Assembly: GCF_051020985.1 (NCBI RefSeq)
Contig: NC_134999.1
Location: 4,526,001 to 4,590,000, forward strand
DNA: 64,000 nucleotides
Origin: Nomia melanderi
Taxonomy: Eukaryota > Arthropoda > Insecta > Hymenoptera > Halictidae
Direction of reading: 5' to 3'
The notes below the pieces were generated by a model that saw only the letters and a program-made list of their open reading frames with translations, did not search any database and was not told the origin of the DNA. Numbering within the stretch: position 1 is the first letter of the stretch; each line of letters begins with the position of its first letter. A program made the translations under genes and the position numbers. Positions 23,524 through 35,460 of this stretch are shown piece by piece.

Positions 23524-23707
23524 TTAACACTAGAATAACCGTACCCGTCAAAATAACGGGTTTCAATTTTCTTATTTTATTATTGACGTCTTGAAAGCGT
23601 TAAATATTCAAAATGACTCAAAAAATAAATAATTGTAAATCTATTGTTACAATTTTTATAAGGATTATATATTGATCATGTTAAACGTTCGGTTGTTCTA
23701 ATGTTAG
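23524..23707 (+). repeat. Family A TTAA MITE (A' subfamily)
   Basis: It runs from TTAACACTAGAATAACCGTA, followed by the palindrome CCCGTCAAAATAACGGG, to CGGTTGTTCTAATGTTAG. The right TTAA has mutated to TTAG. The interior 'ttcttattttattattgacg' is shared with the copies at 7931, 41513, 51701 and 55922. Confidence 0.82.
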
Positions 23708-26039
23708 AGGACACATATTATAAGTACCATATTACAGAAAGTTTTATTTTTCTTCCATCAAACGATATCAGGTTGCATGATTAAAAATATGAAACAAATG
23801 ATATGTAAATGCAAGTGTTTTATGAAGAAGTTGTAACAAAAGTACTAAAGTTGTAATTTATTGTTTTCTTATATAGCTTCGATGACCACTCGATTATGAA
23901 AATGTGTTTGAAACGGAAGATGTCACGAAATAGTCATGTCATCCGCGAATGGTTAACGTCACTTGAATTAGTTTAGTACTAACATTACAAGCAGATGGAT
24001 CCATACTCTCCCGAAGGTCAACAGTGGCGCATATTACAAAGCCATTATTCAAGGGACTGTAGAAGTTGTCGAATTATAGGGAGGAACTGATTAAAACTTG
24101 TAAGTCTGCTAATTATTCAACAGATTGCAGAGACAGAAAAGGGAATTTCAAGTAATAACACAACTTTCGCTCTCTAGCTAAGTTCGCAAGCAAGTACGTA
24201 TATTAACGGTATTAATCTAATTAAATTTTCAGCGAAGTAATATTCTACTGGAACTTCCAATAAAAAAACGAATGGAGTATTAATTGTCGCGTAAATGAAC
24301 CTTTGACGTATTTAATAACTTTAACAAACTACGAACAGTAATTTGCAGCAAAGAAAATGAATTAAAGTTGAATCTCAAGTATGAATTAAGGGATAAAATG
24401 CAGATTACGAATGTTTTATTATTCTAAATGTTTGTATTGATTTAAAGCTTAAAGGTACAGATTGACTCATATTTATTGTAAAAGTCAAAATATACAGAGG
24501 GTTTTGATTATATTGCTTACCTTGAATATTTACTTTACATTTGATGATACGAAAAAAGTGTCAAATATAATAAAATTTCTACTTTTTAGAGACAAAATAC
24601 ACAATTATAAAAATATGTAGTTTCAGATTGTACTATCGGAGATTTTAAGATTATTGTTGTTTCTTCTGAATAGGTTTTTCAACATAGGGGCATAAATTTT
24701 ATTTAAGCATGGTTTTTTTGGATTTCATGAAAAATATCTACAAATGAAAAAAAATAAAATTGAGATTTAACTTGGATGAATTTGTTGGTCGTTGTTAGTA
24801 TAATTTGAAGGAGAAGCAACAAATCGGGAGCAACAGTTAAATGATAAGTTTCAGAGTAATTATTTGGTTCGTATTGCATGTCATGGTAATAAACATATAA
24901 TTTACTACAGAATGCATGAATGGTAAACAGTATATTGAAATTGAATACGTGAATGAATAAATACGAAACAGAAATTATTGGAGTTAATTACATGTAACAA
25001 ATTTATTTTGCGAAATAGGTAAATGAATACTTTTTTACAAAAATATTCAATTAAAAATGTAATAAGAATTTAGGATCTTAATATTACTGAAAATTGTTAA
25101 CGGAATATTCTTAAACAAACTGTTTACAATGGAAAACAATAGAAAAATGTAAGTGATTTTAAACCATGTATTGGTTTAAACCATGATCACTGGAATCGAC
25201 TAATGTAAGAGGTTATTTAGAAATTATACATTTTTGTCTACAATTATAAATGTTGTTACTAAATGTACAGAAAGTATCATAAAGTATTAAACATTCATTA
25301 AAATTTATTCATCCATCTACTTTCTTAATGAATCTACTATTATTTTACACATTTTTTAAAATTTCTACTTCTTTAAAAAGAAATATACCTGCCGTTAAAC
25401 TTTAATTTCATTTCATTTGTAGGTATATGTTAATATAGGCATTTAAAAAAAGTATATAAGAAAAGTTTAATTTGCTATATTTAAATAAGAGAAATTAAGC
25501 GAGTCTTAAAATGTGTTATCCTTTTGTCTGGAGTTATGTATCTAATATTAAAAACATTATTCACATTACACGGAATGTACGTCAAAATTATAACTTCGTT
25601 CAATCGTAGTTGTATTTAAAATGCTTTAAAGTACACTCTGTTCCGGGTTGATTGTTCAAAACGCAATTTCCAGTTTTGTTGAAGTAATCGAATATTCGGC
25701 AAATATTTCCTGCCGAAAATGTAATCGGACTATATAAATGAACCCGTTTTCTGCGTTCATCACAGAAAATGTTTTATTATGAAAACGTATGTCAGGAAAA
25801 TATTCGATTGAAATTACTATAAAATGAAATTATTAAAGCAGGAAACAATGGAAAGGTTCGTACTCGCAAACATTCGAATTTTAAATGAATGTCGACAAAC
25901 CATTTTTCGAAACTGTTTTCAACCAAATTATTTCGATTTCTCTACCTTCCAATGCATGTGTTGCAACCAAACCTTTGTCGCTGCTGTTAACAAAGTGGAG
26001 AAGAAAAAAAAGACATTCTGGTTTTAATTTTAAATTAAT
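23708..26039. other. Non-coding stretch, nothing recognised
   Basis: Extremely AT-rich from about 24250 to 25600. A short frame at 25824-26027 lies about 90 bp downstream of a TATA-box-like CTATATAAATG (25730), but its product has no recognisable domain. No repeats were identified. Confidence 0.35.
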
Positions 26040-26340
26040 TGAACCGCCCTTGTAATTCTATTGCATATAAACAACGAATTCAACGCGCCAGTCGGTTGTG
26101 CATGGCGTGAAAAAGTTTTTCCGGTAAATCTGTAAGTGTGTTTGTTTTAATTAACGCTGGAAACTCCCACTTGGATTAGTTTTATAAACCCGATAATACA
26201 TGATAAATCAATTATCGAATTATCGGATTATTGCAGAGTGTCGGCCGCCTGCGCTTTCCTCGTTTACATGAGTGTTAATATCGGCAATGTTTGCGGATGC
26301 ATAAATCGTTAATATCGCCCATGAAATATTTGTCGCAAAG
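26040..26340. promoter_or_regulatory. Possible cis-regulatory single-copy block (weak)
   Basis: This is a locally GC-richer block without repeats. It contains TTTTAATTAACGC, a TTTTATAAACCCG motif resembling Caudal sites, and a repeated ATCAATTATCGAATTATCGG segment. It is listed only because it differs from its surroundings in composition and complexity. Confidence 0.15.
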
Positions 26341-26959
26341 CTTCTTTGGTTTATGCGTGTATCCAGAAACCAGCAATTCTCAGCAATTTAGTGTCATTAA
26401 TACATATATTGTAAGAATTTTCCTGAAAGTTCGTTTAATATTTCTGATGTTAAACAGATTTCACTAAAATCATCGCAATACATCAGAGTACTATATAAAT
26501 AAAAAAGACTGTCGTATAGAATTCATTATGATTCCAAGTAATATGTAAAATTTAAAAATACTAACAACAATGGAATATTGTCTTTTTAAAAAGATACGCA
26601 TAAATACTTTGAAATTGTATTTTGGAACCAAACAAAAACTTGAATCGGTTAAACGTTAATTTCAAAGGAAGTGATTACAATCATTACATGTTTGATTTAC
26701 ATGTATAAAATTGTGTATGAAGAATACAGTTTATAAATGTTTTAATATTTATGATATATTCATGGATTGAGTAGTCTACCTCCAAATGTTACATTATACA
26801 AATGAGGAATACTAAACAGTGACAACATAACTGAATACTGACGTAGAGTTAATCACTCTTTACGTCTAATTGAAAAATTAAAATAATCTTTACGTCTCAT
26901 TAATTAAGGTCGGTATTTTATGGGATTTCAGTATTTATTCCTATTTCTAAAAACAATTC

Positions 26960-27165
26960 TTAACACATTGCGTGCGGGCCATTTTGTTCATTTCAACTTA
27001 TATCAGTTACATTCAATTCATTTATTTATTATTCAACGTATTTTCGAGAATTGCCATTGCAAATAGGAATAATTTCAATCATACGCAAAAGGAATCAACT
27101 ATCTACTTTTATCAAAAATGTTGATAAAAAATGAAAAATTGAACGATAAAGTAAGCACGTGGTAA
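26960..27165 (+). repeat. TTAA-bounded element D, copy 2
   Basis: The start TTAACACATTGCGTGCGGGC matches the start of the element at 52211 (TTAACACATTGCGTGACGAG). The proposed right end GTAAGCACGTGGTAA is the imperfect inverse of the left end. The right boundary is less certain than the left. Confidence 0.5.
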
Positions 27166-28032
27166 TTATCGTGGCACAGCCACACAAGAGTATTTCATCT
27201 ACGAGTTCGGTTGACAGATCGTATCGTATCGTTTAAAAACAATAATTAGTGCATTTCATGCAGGAATATTACTGACAGCCGAATTCTTTTGTCCAATTTG
27301 AACACAGTAAAACAAATCAAGTTATTGGGAAAATAATTCCCAAATTTTCCTTTGCAAAGAGAATTTATAAAATAAATGTAAAAGCAGGGGACACGTAACT
27401 TCAAAAACACGTTATTGTATTATTCATTTTTTGACGGATATCACATACTACTTTAATAAGTACTCATTGATCATTTGATCTGTCACATCACGCAACAAAT
27501 TCGTACGTGCAGTACGTCTGTGGGTCGTATACAATGAACATGTCAAAGGGAGAATGAGAGACAGAGAAAGCTACAATTGAATCGAAAATACCACCACCAA
27601 TTACAAAACACATGTCAATATTTAATACTAATGGTGTCACGGGATAGCACACTTGCGGCAAATTTAATCAATAATTACCATTTAATCATACACCGTGGAC
27701 CACGTAAAATATAGCTTGTCACGAATGTGACAATCTTTTAACCCGGTTGCACCATATGACAGAATGAAAAGTACGTCATTATCGCCAAATCTTAGTTTTC
27801 TTTATTACATTTGACTGATTAAATTGTTGAAATAAGTTATAATATAATATTACAGCATTCCAGTACATTCTACAATAACCATAATAATAAAAATAAGAAT
27901 AATAATAATATAAGATCAGTTTTATTTCGATATGTAATGTACACTGGCTCTTTTAATGCGCAATGTTTCACGCCGCATCCCTCGCTCCATTTATATATTC
28001 GCATATGTATTTCCATTTCACTTGTATAACTT
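27166..28032. other. Non-coding stretch, nothing recognised
   Basis: AT-rich with an AAT-type low-complexity run near 27880-27910. No exon or repeat family could be supported, although the possible minus-strand exon at 28033-28237 borders it. Confidence 0.3.
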
Positions 28033-28237
28033 TCAGAACATTCTTTCGTCACTATGCATTAGTTTCATGTATATTTGAAATATTCTAAATTCATTAAAAT
28101 GAATAGCGTCATGGACAAGCTGGTCTAAAAGCGTATATTTACGCTGATGATGAAAAAGGATTAATGTCTGAAGGTTTCCTGTGACTATCGTTTCCGTTTC
28201 TTTTTCTTTCTCTGTTAAATTTGTAACATATTTCAAA
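28033..28237 (-). CDS. Candidate terminal exon, product unknown
   Basis: On the minus strand a 68-codon frame runs from an acceptor (ATTATTGGCAG) to a stop. It is preceded by a possible 59-bp intron (28296-28238) with a perfect GTAAGT donor. The peptide includes TGNLQTLILFHHQRKYTLLD and ends LMHSDERMF. It matches no family that I can name; a chemoreceptor-like membrane protein was considered but no signature was found. The upstream exon is unclear, since the sequence before the donor has stops in two frames. The frame may be chance in AT-rich DNA, or part of a decayed gene together with 28578-28842. Confidence 0.22.
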
Positions 28238-28577
28238 CTGCCAATAATATTAATTTTCAAATTGGTTAACAATAAAAATGTGTAATTATTACTTACAAAT
28301 CAAATTTCGAAATACAGAAAAATAGAATTAATTATGTAGCAATAAAGAACACGCAGCATATCAAAACTTCATATAAGAAATTATCTTTCATGAGAAAATT
28401 AATTTTATCTCGACGTAGAATGATCTTAATATAATAATTAATAATTTCCTTCCTTCTAAGAAACGACGTTTTCCAATCAGTTTTATACCTGAATCAGCGG
28501 ACAAGATATTATTGATCTGTTTGTCTCTCCAAGCACTTTCATTTCAATTTTTCCGGTATATTAGGAGTCTGAAAATT

Positions 28578-28842
28578 TCAATAATTCCCGGCGATCTTTA
28601 ATACATCGAAAACTGCCAATAACCGTTTCATGATTTTAGAATGTTGGTGCATCAACCATTGAAATCGTCTATTCACCGATTTAAGGATAATGTTGTAAGC
28701 TCCTTTAAGGGCTCCATCTATGGCATAATACGCCGGAGAATTCTTGATATTAAGTTCCATAGATCGTAAACTTGACATAGCGATCGAGGATTTTCTCGGA
28801 TGTCTTATGCAGTCATATGAACCGAGAAAATGGAATATTGGT
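28578..28842 (-). CDS. Candidate coding segment, product unknown
   Basis: A minus-strand frame stays open for 87 codons between stops. The first ATG is at 28778, giving 66 residues that include MELNIKNSPAYYAIDGALKG and end VLKIAGNY. Its amino-acid composition (Y, D, G, H, Q and W present, no long hydrophobic or K/N runs) is more protein-like than most frames in this window. No domain is recognised. It lies about 280 bp upstream (in transcript sense) of the other candidate exon, so the two could belong to one gene or pseudogene. Confidence 0.22.
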
Positions 28843-29283
28843 CAAAACCACCCGGTGGATGTGGATGTGAAATAAAATTTAACCGTACGACGGACAGTGG
28901 CATACTGTACCAATATCAATTACCCGGAGCAATTACCTACAGTCGTACGTTCTTTTCAGCTTCCCTGTATTGTGTTTTTATATATGAACAATTTAATTTA
29001 GTAGATACAAAATTAAAAACTTTCATTATTCCTTCAATTATGGACGTAATTATCGCCTATTTTCTCGAGCTTCCATTGCGCAAAGATGAAAACGGACCTG
29101 TATGTGGTGTTTTTAATAATGTAATTGTACTAAATTAATAACTCCATAGCTTTCAAGAAATTCAGCACGATCGAGTTCAATTTATAAAATAGTTTATAAG
29201 GATTACTATTTACATTTCATTTTTGAAGAAATAATTGCCGGATTGGAGAAATAGAAACATACTTAAAGGAAAATAATTTTACC

Positions 29284-29516
29284 AATTCTTCTTAAATGTG
29301 ATTGATACAGCTACTTTATAATTAATAATTTATTAGGAAAAGAAAAATATTTGATGCTTATTCTGTCTATGTTTAATCAAAAAGTTATCGATTAATAATA
29401 GGAAAGTAATATTTAATTTATATTAAAAAAAATAAACACTTAACACTTAGATTTGTCAAATGCAGTTTAAAATTTTCGTCGCGAGTCTGACACGATATTG
29501 TAGGTCGAAAGGTTGA
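29284..29516 (+). repeat. Family B TTAA MITE, left end eroded
   Basis: The interior TGTGATTGATACAGCTACTT and 'gcttattctgtctatgttta' blocks and the 3' end GCGAGTCTGACACGATATTG then TAGGTCGAAAGGTTGA match the copy at 3769 closely. The right TTAA has mutated to TTGA. Confidence 0.8.
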
Positions 29517-31204
29517 GGACATTTTTTTAATTTAATGTAACAATTAATATTTTTAGAAAATCATGCATATTTTAGGTTGCATAGAATTGAAGATAATTTT
29601 CATATTCTGTTTTGAAATATAAATTTTTGATCTCTTTAATTTCTCAGTACAGAATCGAGCTTCCAAAATATTTAAAACAATTGTACAGACAGTCAAATGA
29701 AAAAGTATTGACTCAAACAATAGTTACGGATATTTAAATAAATTTTGTTAACTAGTTAACTACGTTTGGCATTGTTTAAATTTATTGCGCGCACAATTAG
29801 GAAGTTTTGAAACTAAATTCCACAGTTAACTGGTTAATAACTCCAAAGAATTTATAAAAATAAACTGATTGCAATAGAAACTAGGCCTTTAAATTACTAT
29901 ACGTAATAATTATTTAAATTGGCAGAAACGTTGAATTCTCAAATAAGGTAAAGATGAATGATTAAAGTTATAGATTGCATGGAGGTTTGGAGCTTTTATG
30001 GGCAGAAAAGTCAGGCCACGGGGTACACACGTGGTTCACCACGGATAAAACGCGCGTTCCCTTAGTCCTCCATGATTCAACACCTGAACGCAATCCCCAC
30101 ATGAATTCCGCGATAGAAATCGGGCGCTAGCTGGTGCTACACGAGAAAACACGGCTGATCGCGAATCCTACACCAAACGGTTAAAGGTACATAGGCAAGA
30201 ATCATAAAAATAAAAATTCTCTTTGACACGTTGAACCAATTCAGCCAAACCAACAGTTATTAAATTATTCATGCAGTCAAAGCTATTTTCCTAATGGAAT
30301 AGAAACTGACAAGTCAATACTTTCCACAGCGATTATTCTCTTAACCTTCTTGCATTTCATAAATCTAACAAATTCGGTTTATTCAGTATGTTACCGAGAA
30401 AATTTAATTTTAAATTTATACAAACAATTGTTCGCCTCATTCAGGACACATGGCAATTAAAGCGTTAATGTTTGATTACAATGTGAACCATTATTTTGAC
30501 TATTAAAACAAATTTCACAAGGATAATTAGCAAAATGGTAGTGGGACAATAATAATACACCAGAATATACTCGAATCAGAAAAGATCTGATTTTAAATGA
30601 AAAAATTAGTCGAAAATATGGAGTAACATTTTTTATTTGGAACTTATTCTTTGAAAGAAAATATTAGTATAATAAATTCCATTAATATATAGTAACATAA
30701 AAATTATAACTATCCCAACCTTGGGCTCAATGTGCTGACCAGCCGGTAAAAATTGGCAAGTAATGGTTTCTTGGCCTTTTATTGCTGCTATGGTAGACCT
30801 TTACTGTTCAATACAATGAACAACACATTCTTCCTCGTAAAAAATCGTTACCTGAATCCTAGAGACGTAGCAGTCAAAGTTTTAAACAAAAATTTTGCTT
30901 ATAAACGTGTTTTAAAAGATTTTGACTTACCTGTATATGTATGACTTGTAATACTTGTAGATGTTGACTTTCTGAATTCGAATTGTAGAGATATAATACA
31001 TATTAAACATGAAAAAAAAACAGTTCGAGTTATAAAGTTTTTGAATTTTGAATTGCAGAGCTTTTTACAGAGAAAAGGAAGGAATAATGTTTGATATGCA
31101 AGTCGTTAGCATGTTATGACACGCAAGTTAAATACAGCTGCTTTTTAGGAACCTTTTCATATTTTATTTTATTAATAAATAGCATATCGTCGAGTTTTCT
31201 ACTG
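29517..31204. other. Non-coding stretch; GC-richer block at 30000-30190
   Basis: Most of this stretch is AT-rich without features. The 190-bp GC-richer block (GGTTCACCACGGATAAAACG near 30032) is single-copy and unidentified. A CTCTTAACCTTCTTGCATTT-like segment near 30340 resembles one near 47880 and may be a further degenerate repeat. Confidence 0.3.
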
Positions 31205-31677
31205 CCTCAACAATTAATTGCGCACCATTAACGTGAGGTTCCAAAGGGCCTCGAGACCAGGCCTAACTGTCCTCCGCCAAGCCATTCCACCACGCTGGCG
31301 AATCTACTATACCGCCATCATACTATCTCTTCTTCGACACTCCCTAGTCCGCACGAACTGCGCTACGAGCGCACGGAATAGGTCGGTGTCAAGAATTTAA
31401 TATTTGATTGGTCAAAGTACCACCACCAATCAAAAAGAAAGTATCTAGCTCCCAAGGTTTCCCGTCTTCTGGAAATACTTGGAGAAGTCAGTCTAAAAAC
31501 ATCTTCAACAAGGAGACTAGACTCCGGATTATCCGTTCTCACGAGAGGTGGAAACACAGAAGTCTACTCGATATTCCGTCATAACACATCACTCACGCAC
31601 ATGTACATTTAATAATTCACGCATCATTCAACAAGTACTAATAACTAAATGTTTTGTTTCTTAAATACACTCCGCGA
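31205..31677. other. GC-richer flank of the Tc1-like element, unidentified
   Basis: This sequence differs in composition from its surroundings and borders the Tc1-like insertion; a similar GC-richer stretch resumes at 32918. The two may be parts of one older repeat or of one exon-like block split by the transposon. Frames on both strands (60-64 codons) are not recognisable. Confidence 0.25.
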
Positions 31678-32915
31678 CAAAACTATAAGATACCTGCGAT
31701 TTTATCTAATATTTTATTAATACCAATTTTTTCGTAAAAGTTTCCGTTATTAATACAAAGAATCAACTAAAGTACATACATTTCCATAGCGGCAATGTTG
31801 TTGAATTAGATTGAAAAAAGTTTTATTAAAATTTCTAATCTTTGATAAAATAAGGTGGCTGGAAGTTAATGAAAACAAATTTGTTCTATTTATTAGTAAT
31901 GTGTGGTGCCACCTTTATCCTTTATAGTTTCAATTAATCGCCGTCGTATCGATTTATATAAATTTTTTATTTGATCTTGACCTAATTTGGCCCATTGTTT
32001 TTCAATACCAGCTTTCAACTCTTCCACCGACAAAAACTGTTTCCCTTTTTCATATACAGCACGTGCTAAAATTCCTCAGGTGTTTTCTATTATATTTAAA
32101 TCTAGAGACCTCGCAGGCCATGGTAAAATTTATATATTACGGTCTTCAAAATATTTTTTTACACATTTTGCTGTATGCACAGCGACATTGTCATAAAAAA
32201 TTTAATTTTCATATGCAATAGTGCTGGCATGTCGCGTTTTTTGTTCTTCTAATATTTCTATATACTTAACTGCATTCATGCTGCTGTTAATAAGTTTTAT
32301 ATCGGTTCTCCCGTGGTACCCTATTGCAGCCCATACAATGATGCCGCCTCCTCCCATTTTCCTCCTTGACAAATGTAATTCTCCCTTCCATAAATCATGA
32401 AAATAATATAAAATACCATCCGGTCCGTCTAAATTGAAACGTTTTTCATCTGAAAAGATAACTTTTCTCCACCTCTTTTTCCACTGGAGATGTCTTTCCG
32501 CAAAATCTTCTCTGGCTGCTTTGTGTCGATTCGTAAGTGGCGGTTTTTTCTACAATTTGCTGTGCTGTTCAGCTAGAATTCGACAATACCTTCAGAATGG
32601 TTCGTCGTTGTCGCTTGGTCGTCGCTTTTGGACGGCCACCAGGATATTTTATTTCATAATTCTCTCTACCTTTTAAATAATTGAGCACGGCACATCGATT
32701 TCGCCCAATCACTCTTGAAATTTGTGAAATAAAAGTATTCCTTTCTTTTAAATTTACGATCACTCTTATTTCACTGCCTATCAGCTTTTTTTCACGCGGC
32801 ATTGTAGCCATGTTATGTAAGGACAAAATTGCAAGTGTTTAATTTTAAGTACACAGTTGACTACGATTACAGCATAAGATCGACTGACGAAAAGCTACTG
32901 TCTTATAGTTTTGTC
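31678..32915 (-). mobile_element. Tc1-like (IS630-Tc1-mariner) DNA transposon, inactive
   Basis: The element is 1238 bp long and flanked by TA at both sides (31676-31677 and 32916-32917). The left end CACTCCGCGACAAAACTATA then AGATACC is inverted at the right as TGTCTTATAGTTTTGTC. The right end lacks the outermost 8 bases (the CACTCCGC part), so that terminus is damaged. The interior carries a Tc1-type transposase on the minus strand with stops and a frameshift (see next entry). The size is usual for the superfamily. Confidence 0.9.
31893..32813 (-). pseudogene. Tc1-like transposase pseudogene, DD34E type
   Basis: It spans about 307 codons, the expected length. The N-terminus MATMPREKKLIGSEIRVIVN leads into the helix-turn-helix (ISRVIGRNRCAVLNYLKG) and a GRPKATTKRQRR linker. 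Later come VIFSDEKRFNLDGPDG (first catalytic Asp), FYDNVAVHTAK (second Asp) and WPARSLDLNIIENT (third acidic position, Glu). Breaks are a frame change near 32580, a TAG just after it, a TAA at 32130-32132 and a TGA at 32076-32078 that replaces the Trp of the usual ENxWG motif. The product would have been a cut-and-paste transposase acting on TA sites. It is certainly non-functional here. Confidence 0.9.
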
Positions 32916-32917
32916 TA

Positions 32918-33124
32918 TTAATTGTTCAGACTGAAGTCTTCTTCACTAGTATCCAGTTACATCAACAACCACTCCTTGTTTCCATAACCGGTCACAGGGA
33001 GAATCGTTAAAACTTAGGGTGCGAACCTAGTCGATGTCGGAATTTACAGCCTCGGCTTGTATTGTTGGCACTGACTACAATCTCATCGTGAGGCGTAATA
33101 ACTCTCCGCGCACGAACAAATATA
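32918..33124. other. GC-richer right flank of the Tc1-like element, unidentified
   Basis: Sequence of the same character as 31205-31677, ending directly in a microsatellite. It includes a GGTTCGCACCC box-B-like string on the minus strand (near 33019), but no tRNA fold was found around it. Confidence 0.25.
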
Positions 33125-33236
33125 TGGTAATATTATTATTATTATCATTATCTTTATTATTGTTGTTGTTATTATCATTATCATTATCATTGTTGTTGTT
33201 ATTATCATTATCATTATCATTATTATTATTTTAATA
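33125..33236 (+). repeat. Compound trinucleotide microsatellite (ATT/ATC/GTT)n
   Basis: About 110 bp of interrupted triplets: (TTA)n, (TTATCA)n-like blocks and two (TTG)4-like blocks arranged in a repeated higher-order pattern, with 'attgttgttgttattatcat' occurring twice. Frames across it (Leu/Ser runs, or Ile/Met/Thr on the other strand) are artefacts. Confidence 0.95.
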
Positions 33237-35122
33237 TTTATAGATTTCGCTTTAAATCCTTTTAATACAACTTCGCCTTTTAATACTGATTCATCTTTTT
33301 CCTTTGTTTGCATTATTTTTTCACTTTTATAATTATATTTCAACAACTTTTAAACTGTGAATACTTTCACTTCGCGCACTTTGCTTACGAAACTTCTTTT
33401 GCGTGCAGCCAATATAACTATGATCCTTTCGATTTTCGAAGCTCGGTGACGGTTTGTTATGCGTCTCCCTACCCTTATCTTTATCCCCACCGAACGTCGC
33501 TAATCCTGTGCGATTCCATCGGGAAATAGGTACGGCGTTCAGTAGAAGAACCTTTGCCCCGGATCCTACCCACATTTTTTATAACAGCCTCGTCGCAAGA
33601 TCAAGGGATGTTCTGGTCTAAGTAACGCTATAATTAATACAATGTCGTTAGCACTGAAATTTACAACGGCTCTAAAACAAGGTTACAAGAAAAAATTGAT
33701 GATATTGGATGACGCTTTCGAGTTTTCATGTAAACATTGTATAAAGTACACTGAATGGTAATTGTGACTAAGGAATTTTCTTGGTAGTCGCCATGCTTTT
33801 GAAGTTAAACAAGTGGAACGTATTACGATGGACCGTGTTCGTCCATCTGTTGGGTCTTACAAATCTACTACTGAAGTTTATTAGCAAATTTAATACGAAG
33901 TTTCTGTCAACAATTTAGTTGGAAATCAAACACTGACGAGTAATGAATATTTCCAGTATTTTAACTTCTTTTTGATAAGCATACAAGATTATACATTGAA
34001 AGTTAGTCGAAATTAAACAATGTACGATTGAATGAAGAATGTAACTTTTTAGAAAAGTTTTAATTATGGAAATTTGTTATTTTACAGGTACAAAAGTACG
34101 TTTATCAACTACAAAATATTGACACTAAATTCTTGATTTTTCTCTATTTATACATCAAACTGTATGCCTTTATACTTAATTTCTTCGAAAATGTAAATAA
34201 TCTTTTCTTGTGTGCAGTGTTACAGCTGTTACAGCTCTTGTTATAGTTCTCAAAAGTGTAAAAAATACATTTCTAATTATACACAAAGTATAAAATAGAT
34301 ATGAAGAAATGTGTAGTAATTAGAACAAACTTGAAGTATAAGTTCTTACGTGTAATTACGTACATTTCATATCCAAGGTTGTAATTACTACATAATAAAA
34401 TGCGCCTGATTCATAGAAGTGATTTATTCGAGTATTTAATTTTCATACCGCCGCATACAGTTCAGTTGTTACAATTTCACCTGAATTCCACAATTAATTA
34501 CCCATTCCTAACATCTGTTTACAATGCAGATATTGTTTTGGAGAGTGTACGTTTGTCATGAAAACGTTACTGGCAATTTGATGATGCAGTTAGGTGCTAT
34601 TAACCGTTTAATGACATTATCGGTCTTCGTCAGCTCGATTCCATTACGAAATACGTCACACGGTAGTTTGCTTTCTGATATCAATCTAATTGCAGAAACG
34701 TGAGAATAGAACAAGGCCAATAATTTCCATCAATACTATCATTACCAATATCAATCAATTTTTACCAAAATTATAGAAAGGAACGGAAATTATTTTCTTC
34801 CCGACATTGAAGACGCATATAAAACAAACCCAACACTCATCAATTTTTCATGTCACATATTTTTAAGTGTTATTATACGATTTAATTATTTTCTAATTAA
34901 TAACAAATACAATTGAACTATATTAATTGACTGTATTAAATATAACTATATAACAATAATAATGTACTACAATCTTTAATTTCTTCATTAAAGTCATTAT
35001 TTCATTATAGCAATATTGAAACATTTGCATCGATCACGTATAATAAGATCCGGGCGAATCTCTAAAAGGAGTATTAACAAATATTTCTGTAGCTAGAAGA
35101 ATTTGGTTAAAGATTATAAGAA
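33237..35122. other. Non-coding stretch, nothing recognised
   Basis: It starts with a modestly GC-richer part (33360-33620) and then becomes AT-rich. No frame or repeat was identified. Confidence 0.35.
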
Positions 35123-35460
35123 TATTTTCGTTGTTACTGAAAATTGGGAAAAATGTATCAGGAAAAGATTATAGTCCACTAAAAGCCTGTACCTATGGTT
35201 ACATGACAGAACAATAAAAATTATATTTTCGATAAGTTTTATTTTACATCAGACAAAACTATTTTCAGATGATGAGGATTATAAAAATATTATTCATCTG
35301 AAAAAGTAGATTCCATTTTGCAGGTTTCGTCTGGTGTAAAATGAAACTTATTGAAAATATAATTTCCATTGTTCTGTCATGTAAGCATAGGTATAGGTTT
35401 TTAGTGGACTATAATCTTTTCCTGATACATTTTTCCCAATTTTCAGTAATAACGAAAATG
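35123..35460. repeat. 338-bp long hairpin with arms of about 135 bp
   Basis: The left arm (35123-35260) and right arm (about 35325-35460) are inverted copies with roughly a dozen mismatches by eye. For example ACTGAAAATTGGGAAAAATG at 35136 is mirrored by CATTTTTCCCAATTTTCAGT at 35428, and ATTATAGTCCACTAAAA by TTTTAGTGGACTATAAT. The spacer of about 65 bp itself pairs (TTTTCAGATGA with TCATCTGAAAA). No TTAA or TA duplication is evident at the ends. It is either a palindromic MITE or a locus able to make long hairpin RNA. Confidence 0.85.

Noticed and set aside
33005..33035. GGTTCGCACCC on the minus strand as a tRNA box B
   Set aside because: No acceptor stem or box A was found around it.
33034..33234. 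Leu/Ser-rich frame and its antisense Ile/Met-rich frame
   Set aside because: Translation of the compound trinucleotide microsatellite.
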